From: JBEOJY01 sp040275305
Lineage (GTDB): Bacteria > Pseudomonadota > Alphaproteobacteria > UBA9219
Assembly (NCBI GenBank): GCA_040275305.1
Contig: JBEOJY010000046.1
Location: 1-56,459, forward strand
Direction of reading: 5' to 3'
Length of the DNA stretch: 56,459 nt
Shown one piece after another: positions 9,005 to 16,478 of the stretch. Within the stretch, counting starts at the first letter, position 1, and every line of letters starts with the position of its first letter. Under the pieces are notes generated by a model, which was given only the letters and a program-made list of their open reading frames with translations, was not told the DNA's origin and ran no database searches. The position numbers were made by a program, and so were the translations under genes.

Positions 9005-9520
9005 ATGCTTGACTCTTTCTGGCAACGCCTCGATCACAGCCTGCGAACGGCCCTGCCGTTTGTGACGGCGCTTGTCTGCGTGTTGCTGGGGGTTGTCTCG
9101 TGGCCGCTGCCCTATCTTGGCGCAGTCGCGCCGCCGCTGGCGCTGATGGCGCTGTACTACTGGACGATCCACCGCCCTGATTTGTTCCGGCCCGGCATGG
9201 CCTTCGTCATAGGCTTGATGAACGATCTCGTGCAAGGGCTTCCGCCGGGGCTGTCGGCTTTGCTATTCGTCGGCCTGCATCAGCTCCTCCTGCATCAGCG
9301 CCGCTTTTTCGCGGGCCATGCCTTTTTTATGATGTGGTCTGGTTTTGTGCTGACTGCGCTTGCGGGCAAATGTATTGAATGGGTGCTAATCTGCCTGTGG
9401 AATTGGCAAATGGTGCCAATATTGCCTGTGGCGATGCAGACGCTTCTCGCGATTGCGTTCTTCCCAATTCCTTGCTGGCTGTTTATTCATATGCAAAAAT
9501 CGGCGTTGACGAATGGTTAA
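9005..9520 (+). CDS. mreD: Rod shape-determining protein MreD
   Basis: MreD is an inner-membrane component of the elongasome and works with MreB, MreC, RodA and PBP2 to guide lateral wall synthesis. The 171-residue protein is almost entirely hydrophobic, with about five predicted transmembrane helices. It includes the G-x-x-N-D-L-x-x-G-x-P-P-G segment near residues 70-82 that is typical of MreD. It is followed 21 bp downstream by mrdA, the usual partner. mreB and mreC, which normally precede mreD, are absent; the gene upstream is unrelated and on the other strand, so the cluster is split in this genome. Confidence 0.88.
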   Translation: MLDSFWQRLDHSLRTALPFVTALVCVLLGVVSWPLPYLGAVAPPLALMALYYWTIHRPDLFRPGMAFVIGLMNDLVQGLPPGLSALLFVGLHQLLLHQRRFFAGHAFFMMWSGFVLTALAGKCIEWVLICLWNWQMVPILPVAMQTLLAIAFFPIPCWLFIHMQKSALTNG

Positions 9521-9541
9521 GCGAGAAGGCGGCCCCGGAGC

Positions 9542-11398
9542 ATGTTAGGCGATAACGAACGGTCACGATTGTTCACGCGCCGCGCCGTGCTGGTGGGAGC
9601 CATGCAGACGGGCTTGTTCGCGGTTTTGGCGGGGCGCGTCTATTATCTGGAAATTGTGGAAGGGGAAAAGTTCCGCACGCTGGCCGAAGAAAACCGCATC
9701 AATTTAAGGCTTATCGCCCCGCGCCGGGGACAAATTCTAGACCGCTTCGGAACCCCGTTGGCCGTCAATCAGCAAAGCTTCAGGGTCGTATTGTTGCCGG
9801 AGCAGGTCAAGGACCTGAATGGTCTCTTGGACCGTCTGGGCGGCTTCGTGGAATTAAGCGAATCTGACCGTAAACGCATCGCGCGCGATATCAGAAATGC
9901 CGACAATTTTAACGCCGTGTTGGTCAAGAGCAATTTGACGCGGGATCAGATCGACGCGCTAGCGCTGCATTCGCTCGACCTGCCTGGCGCGGAAATCGAC
10001 GTGGACGAAGTGCGCGCTTACCCCTACGGCGCAGCCACGTCGCACGTGCTTGGCTATATCGGCGTAGTATCGGCAAAGGAAAAGAAGGATATCGACGACG
10101 ATGGCAACAGCGTGCTGGCTATCCCCGGCTTTCGCGTCGGCAAGAATGGAATCGAGAAGCAGCGCGATCTCGATTTGCGGGGAGAAGCCGGACACGTGCA
10201 GATGGAGGTCAACGCGCGGGGCAGCGTAGTGCGGGAACTCGCGCGTCACGATGCGTCTTCCGGCAAAGACATTGCGCTCGGCCTTGATATAGGCTTGCAG
10301 CAATATGCGCAGCAACGTCTGGCGCGCGAAGAAAGCGCCGCCGTAGTCGTGATGGATATCAAGACCGGCGAAGTCAGAATTATGGTTTCCCAGCCGGGCT
10401 TCGATCCCAACCTGTTCACCTATGGAATTTCGCAGGAAGATTGGGATGAACTGAACAACGACGAGCATACGCCCCTGATGAATAAAGCGATTTCTGGCTC
10501 CTACGCGCCGGGTTCCACCATTAAGCCAATCGTGGCGCTGGCGGGGCTGGACGCCGACATGCTCAACCCGGCGAATAAAGTATTCTGCCCAGGATATTAT
10601 GAAATCGGCACCTATCGCTTCCACTGCTGGAAACGCGGAGGCCACGGCCATGTCAATATGCGCGAAGCCATCGCCGAATCTTGCGACACGTATTTCTATG
10701 AGCTTGGCCACCGGATCGGGGTAGACCGTATTCAGGCAATGGCCAAACGCTTCGGATTAGGGCAGAAGCTGGGAATAGATATGCCGCACGAGCGCCCAGG
10801 CCTTCTTCCAACCAAGACATGGAAGCTGGCGTCCCAAGGGCAAGCATGGCAGCAGGGCGAAACGCTGGTCGCGGCGATCGGCCAAGGATATATGCTTGCG
10901 ACGCCACTGCAACTTGCGGTCATGACCGCCCGGATCGCCAGTGGAGGGCTTGCGGTCGAGCCGCGCATGGCGGCGGCGCGCGCGTCGTCGAACAGCGAAC
11001 CCTCGCAACCGTCCCCGTGGTCGTCTTTAGGGCTGGATCGGCGGCATGTAGAGCTCGTGCAGGAGGCCCTGTTTGCCGTCGTCAACGAGCCGGGCGGTAC
11101 CGCCTACGGATCGCGCATCCTCGAAGAAGGCATGGAAATGGTCGGCAAGACGGGAACATCTCAGGTCCGCCGTATCAGCGATTCCGAGCGTGAGGACGGT
11201 GTGTTGTCCAACGACGCATTGCCGTGGAAAGAACGCGATCACGCCCTGTTTGTGGGCTACGCGCCTGACGAAGACCCGCGCTACGCCATCTCTGTCATCG
11301 TCGAACACGGGGGCAGCGGCGGACATAACGCCGCGCCAATCGCCCACGACATCCTTAAGGAGTGCCTGGAGCGCGACAAAGCGCGCGAAAAGAAATGA
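9542..11398 (+). CDS. mrdA: Penicillin-binding protein 2 (peptidoglycan D,D-transpeptidase)
   Basis: This is the elongasome transpeptidase that cross-links newly made peptidoglycan during cell elongation. The 618-residue length is typical. It has one N-terminal membrane anchor (residues about 15-40) and a pedestal/dimerisation domain (about 50-270). The transpeptidase domain carries all three catalytic motifs: STIK (Ser325-Lys328), SCD (Ser380) and KTG (Lys536). The ATG at 9542 has CCGGAG just upstream. mreD is 21 bp upstream, so the two are probably co-transcribed. rodA, which usually follows mrdA, is not downstream; a repeat element lies there instead. Confidence 0.95.
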   Translation: MLGDNERSRLFTRRAVLVGAMQTGLFAVLAGRVYYLEIVEGEKFRTLAEENRINLRLIAPRRGQILDRFGTPLAVNQQSFRVVLLPEQVKDLNGLLDRLGGFVELSESDRKRIARDIRNADNFNAVLVKSNLTRDQIDALALHSLDLPGAEIDVDEVRAYPYGAATSHVLGYIGVVSAKEKKDIDDDGNSVLAIPGFRVGKNGIEKQRDLDLRGEAGHVQMEVNARGSVVRELARHDASSGKDIALGLDIGLQQYAQQRLAREESAAVVVMDIKTGEVRIMVSQPGFDPNLFTYGISQEDWDELNNDEHTPLMNKAISGSYAPGSTIKPIVALAGLDADMLNPANKVFCPGYYEIGTYRFHCWKRGGHGHVNMREAIAESCDTYFYELGHRIGVDRIQAMAKRFGLGQKLGIDMPHERPGLLPTKTWKLASQGQAWQQGETLVAAIGQGYMLATPLQLAVMTARIASGGLAVEPRMAAARASSNSEPSQPSPWSSLGLDRRHVELVQEALFAVVNEPGGTAYGSRILEEGMEMVGKTGTSQVRRISDSEREDGVLSNDALPWKERDHALFVGYAPDEDPRYAISVIVEHGGSGGHNAAPIAHDILKECLERDKAREKK

Positions 11399-11411
11399 AA
11401 GAAACGGGCAC

Positions 11412-11666
11412 ACTACCCTACACCTTAACTCATTGCTTCAGAACAAGATTCGTTGTGACCGTCCGCGTCATGTGTGCGCAAGCCGGAATCCAGCAGCGCC
11501 GCGTCTGCGGCGCGAAAGACTCTCAATCGCGCTCACAATCGTAGGCCGTAAATCCGTTCTGTTCCTCTCGCTGCCGCTCGCAAGCTGGTTTCCCGCTTTC
11601 GCCGGAATGACGCTTTTGGCCAAGATAAGTTTTGTTATCAAACAATGCGTTAGCGTGTAGGGTAGT
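11412..11666. repeat. MITE-like element with ~24-bp terminal inverted repeats (long family D copy)
   Basis: The left end ACTACCCTACAC-C-TTAACTCATTG pairs with the right end, whose reverse complement is ACTACCCTACAC-G-CTAACGCATTG. The next inner segment (CAGAACAAGATTCG) and the GCGTCAT...ATGACGC core also occur in the family D repeat at 37.6 kb. The sequence GAAACGGG lies just outside both ends, possibly a degraded target duplication. The gap 11399-11917 holds only this element and the family B copy after it. Confidence 0.6.
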
Positions 11667-11710
11667 ATGAGAAACGGGTTACCCTCCAAGCCCTGCGTTG
11701 GGGGCGCAAA

Positions 11711-11875
11711 GACAAACATCGCAAAATGGGCCGTGATTGCGAGGAGTTTCCCGCCGAAGGCGGGAGACGACGCGGCAATCCAGAGCCGTTAAAGGCTTGT
11801 TTTTGCGACTCTGGATCGCGTCGTCGCCTGAAATAGGCTCCTCGCGACGACGGCCCATTTTGCTACATTGCGTAT
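11711..11875. repeat. Family B palindromic repeat, long copy
   Basis: The ends AACATCGCAAAATGGGCCGT and, inverted, GCAATGTAGCAAAATGGGCC bracket the GCGAGGAGTTTCCCGCC...GCAATCCAGAG core and its mirror CTCTGGATCGC. It can form one long hairpin. It may serve as a bidirectional transcription barrier between mrdA and the small genes on the other strand, but that is inference. Confidence 0.7.
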
Positions 11876-11917
11876 GAGGATGGCTTGGAGTTACGAAATG
11901 GTGGGCGGAGAGGAAAA

Positions 11918-12256
11918 TCAGTTGATCAGATGATCGCAGCGCAAATCGACCAGAAAAGCAACAATTTGGTCGAAGGCATTGCGCGGCAGCATGGCGACGT
12001 TGTTGACATTGAAGGCGCTTGCGACAAGCGCGCAAACTGTCGCTTCGTCGATGTTCTGTTGCTGAGCGATTGTCGCGGTCAGCGCGCGAATGGACCCAAG
12101 CTCATGTGCCTCAAGCGCGCTCGGACTAGTAACAGCCTCTGAAGCCTCAGAAGCTTTGGCCATTAACGCGCGGGCAGAGGAATATTCTTTGCGGCCCCCT
12201 CTGCGGCGCGCGGAAAAGCTGATCGACTTGGGTGTCAAGGAAGGAGGAAAACACAT
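11918..12256 (-). CDS. Small hypothetical protein
   Basis: The 112-residue protein is unrecognised. Its first ~30 residues are basic and low complexity. The C-terminal 60 residues look like a compact helical domain with the pattern IRALTATIAQQ...LPRNAFDQIVAFL, which resembles the way some phage-associated helical domains end (L-P-x-x-x-F/Y-x-x-x-x-x-F-L). That similarity is weak. AGGGG lies seven bases before the ATG at 12256, which supports this start; Met32 is an alternative. It lies 18 bp after the 58-residue gene and is probably co-transcribed with it. Confidence 0.5.
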   Translation of the reverse strand: MCFPPSLTPKSISFSARRRGGRKEYSSARALMAKASEASEAVTSPSALEAHELGSIRALTATIAQQQNIDEATVCALVASAFNVNNVAMLPRNAFDQIVAFLVDLRCDHLIN

Positions 12257-12274
12257 ACGCGCAAGCCCCTAAAG

Positions 12275-12451
12275 TTAAGCGGCCAGCGTTTCAGCATCGC
12301 AAGGCGACGCATCTTCGACAAGACGGCGCCAGCGAACTTCTAAGGGAACCGATGCGTCAAGCTCAATACCCTGATAACGTTCAAAATTTTCGATGATTGC
12401 TTGAGCGACAACTTCACCATGGCGAGCGACAAAAGGATCAAACGAGAACAT
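12275..12451 (-). CDS. Small hypothetical protein (58 residues)
   Basis: The frame is open further upstream, but the ATG at 12451 has AAGGA about ten bases before it and starts the compact, well-composed part of the protein (MFSFDPFVARHGEVVAQ). It is soluble and acidic and predicted mostly helical. I do not recognise it. With the 112-residue gene downstream it forms a two-gene unit isolated by repeats on both sides, which could be a remnant of an acquired module. Confidence 0.45.
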   Translation of the reverse strand: MFSFDPFVARHGEVVAQAIIENFERYQGIELDASVPLEVRWRRLVEDASPCDAETLAA

Positions 12452-12692
12452 GTTTAACAGGTCCTTACTGTGAAAATAGAATGAACAGAAAAAAGATGTG
12501 CCTAAATTTCCTTGAGAATACAATACGAAACCGAAACCACCAGACAATTTCAAAAACTTCTTACCAGTTTATGGCATGAAAAAAATCAAAATGCAAGAAA
12601 AATCCACCAAAAAGTCATGAACATGACCCCTGAAGACAGGGAAATACCCGCAGAAAAAGCCTTCAATTGCGCCAAGAGCGCCTAATAAAGCT

Positions 12693-12906
12693 CTAGCAGC
12701 CTGCTGAAAAACCCAACAGGAAGATGGAAAAACAAAATGGGACACCCGCCGGAGCCTGTCCTCGCGGAGGCGGGGACGGGTGTGACGCTGCGAGTTGAAA
12801 AAAATTTTTCAATAAAAACAGGCGTCCAACAGATAAAGGCGGGCATCCCATTTTCTTTATCTTTCAACATAACCTCTTCCAAAAACGTTTTTCAGCAGAC
12901 TGCTAG
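12693..12906. mobile_element. MITE-like element, family C, copy 1 (21-bp terminal inverted repeats)
   Basis: The element starts CTAGCAGCCTGCTGAAAAAC and ends with the inverse of CTAGCAGTCTGCTGAAAAAC. It is 214 bp long and has no ORF. The interior contains GGGACACCCGCCGGAGCCTG, also found unchanged in copy 2 at 52174-52386. The lack of a transposase with symmetric ends fits a miniature inverted-repeat element mobilised in trans. The gap 12452-12922 holds this element plus an AT-rich upstream region for the small genes. Confidence 0.72.
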
Positions 12907-12922
12907 AAAATAAAGAGAAAAT

Positions 12923-13570
12923 TTACTGTTGCGGTAGCGGGATGTGTTTTTGCAAGATCTTGAGTAATTCTTCCGGAGCGTTCTCGTCATCAAGAGCCTC
13001 TGCGACACGCCCCTCGGCGTCAATTACGGTCAATACGGGTGAATAATCCATCTCATAATCCTGTTCGCCAACAGCCTCGGCTTTCGCAAAGGTAACATGC
13101 AATGCCTTGGCGGCTGCCGCCGTTTGCGCAGGCGTTCCACGTAATCCCAGAATAGAAGGATGAAAATTCATCAGATAATCCTTCAATTTAGCTTCGCTAT
13201 CACGGTCAGGATCAAGTGTGATGAAAACGGCATGAACTTTATTGGCGCTCTCGCCCATCAGATCGAGCAAACGCGATAAATTCTGTAAGCCAGTCGGACA
13301 GGCATCGGGGCAGAAAGTGTAGCCAAACACAACCAAAACAGGCTTCCCGCGCAGGCTCGTATCCGTTACGCGCGCGCCGTTCAAGTCAGTCATATCAAAC
13401 AAAGGCGCAATCGGTTTGGCTTTCTTGCGCGCCTTGTAAGAGGAAGTGGCCTTTGAGGAAGACGGTGCGGTTGCAGTTATAGTGGAAGATGAAGAAGAGG
13501 AAGCCGCAGGGGTAGCTGCGAGACTTGGAGAACAACCAAGCATGAAAACAGCCAAAATCAGAAAGGACAC
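12923..13570 (-). CDS. Sco1/SenC/PrrC-family lipoprotein with a substituted copper ligand
   Basis: Sco proteins deliver copper to the CuA site of cytochrome oxidase or act as thiol-disulfide oxidoreductases in the periplasm. The thioredoxin-fold domain shows the CPDAC motif (Cys87 and Cys91 from this start). The third copper ligand, normally His in a D-H-S context, is Tyr here (DYS, Tyr176; codon TAT at 13045-13043, one base from His). Copper transfer is therefore questionable and a redox role more likely. A lipoprotein signal is seen (FMLGC), followed by a Ser/Thr-rich linker. The start is uncertain: the frame is open to 13783 but that part runs through a family B repeat. The GTG at 13570 is the most economical choice. 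Confidence 0.78.
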   Translation of the reverse strand: MSFLILAVFMLGCSPSLAATPAASSSSSSTITATAPSSSKATSSYKARKKAKPIAPLFDMTDLNGARVTDTSLRGKPVLVVFGYTFCPDACPTGLQNLSRLLDLMGESANKVHAVFITLDPDRDSEAKLKDYLMNFHPSILGLRGTPAQTAAAAKALHVTFAKAEAVGEQDYEMDYSPVLTVIDAEGRVAEALDDENAPEELLKILQKHIPLPQQ

Positions 13571-13645
13571 GCAAATACTGTTGCGCAGACCGTAAAAAGC
13601 CTTACAAAAAAATTCATCTATGCCTATCGCGCGTGAAGCGTTGTC

Positions 13646-13747
13646 GAAGGTGTCATTGCGAGGAGGAGAAGCCGACGAAGCAATCCAGAGCCGCAGAGCG
13701 CAATTGTCGCTGCTCTGGATCGCTTCGCGCCGCTCGCGCTGACGCCA
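13646..13747. repeat. Family B palindromic repeat, copy at the 5' end of the Sco1-like gene
   Basis: The left arm GAAGGTGTCATTGCGAGGAG and core GCAATCCAGAGCCGC are mirrored by CTCTGGATCGC at the right. The sco reading frame stays open through it and beyond to 13783, so the repeat could either lie in the leader or encode N-terminal residues. Confidence 0.65.
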
Positions 13748-13975
13748 ACTCGTGAAGGAAGAAAAGTATAACCGTGGGAGCATGTCTGGCGTTCCTTTTC
13801 AGATGACGATCACGTTCCAGAAAGCATCTTAACGGACGAAGGGGGCATTGAGAACCCATAAGTTATAGCCCTAAGGCATACGGTAAGATGCGGGGCAAAA
13901 TTCTGTTAAAGCTGCATTAAGGTATCGCCTGCTACACTATCGCTTGAACTAAAACCCAACTTTTCCTGCAAGGTC

Positions 13976-14470
13976 ATGACGAATTACGCCGAAAATACAG
14001 TGTGCGCCAACAATGCAACGCAATTTCCGAACTTGGGAACGGCGCCTGTTGTGGATTCCGGGCAAACAAACGGTCAAGACGTGCAGGATATCATCAACGA
14101 CATAGACTATTTGATATCGCCGCCGGGGGCTAGCCCGACGCAACGCTTCACCTGCTACATCGATGGGATACCGTTCGAAATCAACCGGATGGAGCAGGAG
14201 CATGGACCGATGGTGCAGATACAGGCTGTCTTGGGCCATCTGCCCTACACGGCCGAATCGATGGAAAAGCGCAATGCGTTGTTGCACATCCTGCGCGGAG
14301 CCAAACACTTGATCAATGTGCGCTTTGGTCTGGATCGCACCGGAAAAATTGCCATGGTTGGAAGGTTTGCTGACGAAACGATTGTGGCGCCCGACTTCAT
14401 TTTCTTTCCGTTGATGAAATTTATGCAGGAAGCAAAACCTTTTATCACCCTAATCGGACGTTATCTCTAA
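13976..14470 (+). CDS. Hypothetical protein, possible YbjN/type III chaperone-like fold
   Basis: The 164-residue protein has no signal peptide or membrane segment. Residues about 50-164 show the alternation of a short strand pair, a helix (M-E-K-R-N-A-L-L-H-I-L), two strands with F-G-L-D-x-x-G-K-I and a final helix. This suggests the YbjN / secretion-chaperone-like fold; it is a judgement from pattern, not a match. The start at 13976 follows TGCAAGGTC. It lies 64 bp before the LOG gene on the same strand and may be co-transcribed. Confidence 0.6.
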   Translation: MTNYAENTVCANNATQFPNLGTAPVVDSGQTNGQDVQDIINDIDYLISPPGASPTQRFTCYIDGIPFEINRMEQEHGPMVQIQAVLGHLPYTAESMEKRNALLHILRGAKHLINVRFGLDRTGKIAMVGRFADETIVAPDFIFFPLMKFMQEAKPFITLIGRYL

Positions 14471-14534
14471 AGCCCGTTCAGGCGCAAATCGCCGATGCCC
14501 GACGTGAAGTCACAGAGCAGGAGAATCTGGTTTA

Positions 14535-15149
14535 ATGGCCTTCCTAAGTCACCTCCATGAGCGCCCGCAGGTCCTAACCTCAGTTTGCGTTTACTGCGGA
14601 TCGTCCAATTACGTCGCCGAATTCTATAAAGATTCGGCGCGCAGCATTGGGACCGCGCTGGCCCAGCGCGGCATGACGATTGTCTACGGAGGCGGCCATG
14701 TGGGGCTGATGGGCGAAATCGCCGATGCGGCCATGAAGGCAGGGGGCCGCGTCATAGGGATCATCCCTGAGCATATCCGAGCGCACGAAGTCCAGCACGA
14801 AGGAATTACCGAATTGCACGTCGTGCCTGACATGCATACGCGTAAACGCATGATGGCGGAGCGGGCGCACGCATTTATCATCTTACCAGGAGGTATCGGC
14901 ACGCTCGATGAGATGTTCGAAATCATCATCTGGAAAAAGCTGCGGCTCCATAACAAACCGATCATCCTATATAATGATCGCGGCTATTGGGATCCCGCGT
15001 TGCAGCTGATCGAAAAAATGGTGGGGGAGGGATTCGCGCAACCACCTGACCTCGCGCTTTATAAAGTCGCGTCCACTGTCGACACTCTGTTGGCCGCGCT
15101 GACGGAAGGAAAAGGCATGGCAAGCGGCGCGTTGACAGGCCGCATGTAG
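14535..15149 (+). CDS. LOG-family protein (TIGR00730; cytokinin riboside 5'-monophosphate phosphoribohydrolase-like)
   Basis: LOG-type enzymes hydrolyse nucleoside 5'-monophosphates, releasing the base and ribose 5-phosphate; plant members activate cytokinins and bacterial ones often have nucleotide-recycling roles. The 204-residue length is normal. The signatures GGGHVGLMG (from residue 52) and PGGIGTLDEMFE (from residue 118), which form the nucleotide-binding and catalytic loops, are both present. The ATG at 14535 is preceded by GCAGGAGAA at a reasonable distance. It lies between a small unknown gene and gcrA, which is convergent. Confidence 0.93.
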   Translation: MAFLSHLHERPQVLTSVCVYCGSSNYVAEFYKDSARSIGTALAQRGMTIVYGGGHVGLMGEIADAAMKAGGRVIGIIPEHIRAHEVQHEGITELHVVPDMHTRKRMMAERAHAFIILPGGIGTLDEMFEIIIWKKLRLHNKPIILYNDRGYWDPALQLIEKMVGEGFAQPPDLALYKVASTVDTLLAALTEGKGMASGALTGRM

Positions 15150-15203
15150 CAAAAAAAGAAGAGACCCTCGACAAGAAAGTCCCTTCCTCGCCTTGCCTTA
15201 TGG

Positions 15204-15794
15204 CTAATAACGCGCGTGCTGGCTACCCCGCGATTCCGACATCGGATCGACGGCTGCGCGCGCCTTGCGCCCAACATTTTGATAAGCTACGCGCGCATGA
15301 TCGATGCAATAAGGCAAAGACTCGTAAGCGGGACAGCCGCAGAAACGAAAATCAGGCGAACGAGGATCGCCGACCGGCCAGCGACATTGTCTGTCGCCAG
15401 CTTTGGTAACGGAAATGCCTTCGCTGCGCTTGATGCTGTCAAGCGCGTGAAAAGTCGAAGCCCTTTCTTGGTGAGACGGGACTTCAGTCGGTAAGGGCAT
15501 GCTCGGAAGCGGGCGTAACATAACGCGCTTGCGGCTCGATGATTTAACCGACCCAGCGCCTTGATTGGAAGAAGCGGAAAGAGCTGACGTAACCGAGGAC
15601 GCCGCGACGCCGCGCTGTTGGGACTTCGCTTCGATACGGGGGGAGGCGCCGCGAACCGAGAGTTTGAGGCGATGAGCCTTCCCGATCACGGCATTGCGCG
15701 TAAGGCCGCCAAGTTGTTTAGCAATCTCGCTGGCGCTATAGCCATGCCCCCACATCTCTTTCAGCATCTCGATTTTCTGTTCGGTCCAACTCAT
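15204..15794 (-). CDS. gcrA: GcrA-family cell cycle regulator
   Basis: GcrA binds sigma-70 holoenzyme and GAnTC-methylated promoters and drives S-phase genes in alphaproteobacteria. The N-terminal 50 residues match the family's DNA-binding domain (MSWTEQKIEMLKEMW, then ASEIAKQLGGLTRNAVIGKAHR). The C-terminus has the Cys-containing sigma-binding region (CRWPVGDP...FCGCPA...YC-x-x-H). The 196 residues are near the usual length; the middle is a Ser/Arg-rich linker. The gene reads away from the AT-rich 684-bp gap that carries the DnaA-box cluster, which is a notable position for a replication-coupled regulator. Confidence 0.93.
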   Translation of the reverse strand: MSWTEQKIEMLKEMWGHGYSASEIAKQLGGLTRNAVIGKAHRLKLSVRGASPRIEAKSQQRGVAASSVTSALSASSNQGAGSVKSSSRKRVMLRPLPSMPLPTEVPSHQERASTFHALDSIKRSEGISVTKAGDRQCRWPVGDPRSPDFRFCGCPAYESLPYCIDHARVAYQNVGRKARAAVDPMSESRGSQHARY

Positions 15795-15949
15795 GGCGAT
15801 TATTCTCCCGTTGTTTGTAAAAGGGGGTAAGTCGAGCGGTGAAGGCGCTGGCAGGGGCTTGCGGAGATTCGGAAGTCTAGAGGGTGTGTGCGACGAAGGT
15901 TAACGGCTTGAGTATGGAGAGGTCTAAATCTTAACGACTAACGGCTGTT

Positions 15950-16310
15950 AATGATAGCTAATGGGAAAACGCCAAAAACCATATCTAGTAGCCGCATTGC
16001 TTGAGTGTATACCACAGGGGGCGGTCCAATGCCAGATGACGCAAGATTTTGTGGATAAGTCTCGAACGTGATGAAAGAGGGTATTGTTAATCAATTGAGT
16101 TAAAAAGGGTTATCAACTTATTAACATGTGGGTAATCATTCGTTAAGCATTCTATCATATGGGCAGGGGGTCGAGTTATCCACAACTTTTTTTGTGCCGC
16201 ATCATGGCGTGGCTAAATTCTTTGAAGAAACCTTGAACACATATAATAAAGCTGACATTCGATAGTTACTGCGAAGTTAAGAAATGTATAAGCTAAGTGT
16301 TGATTGTAAA
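15950..16310. other. Candidate replication origin: AT-rich region with DnaA boxes and an IHF site
   Basis: The gap 15795-16478 has no gene. It contains two perfect DnaA boxes (TTATCCACA): 16050-16058 on the minus strand and 16176-16184 on the plus strand. A third with one mismatch (TTACCCACA) lies at 16127-16135, minus strand. Between them is a perfect IHF consensus, TATCAACTTATTA, at 16111-16123. The surrounding sequence is clearly AT-rich, with TTAA-rich stretches at 16085-16125 and 16240-16320 that could unwind. Two exact consensus 9-mers within 135 bp in a gene-free AT-rich gap is unlikely by chance. It could instead be a DnaA-regulated promoter region for gcrA or the gene at 16479. Confidence 0.45.
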
Positions 16311-16478
16311 TAATTCAGAATAAATGCCGAAATATAGCGGAGCGCCAACAAAAAGGACACAGCGAGCAAAGAATGAGGCATCGCATTTAGCAAGGCGCTT
16401 GCGATGATCTGATGGTATCGCCATAGTCACGAAAATGGCGAATCTATGTGATTCGCGCCTTATGCGGAGTTGTATCGA

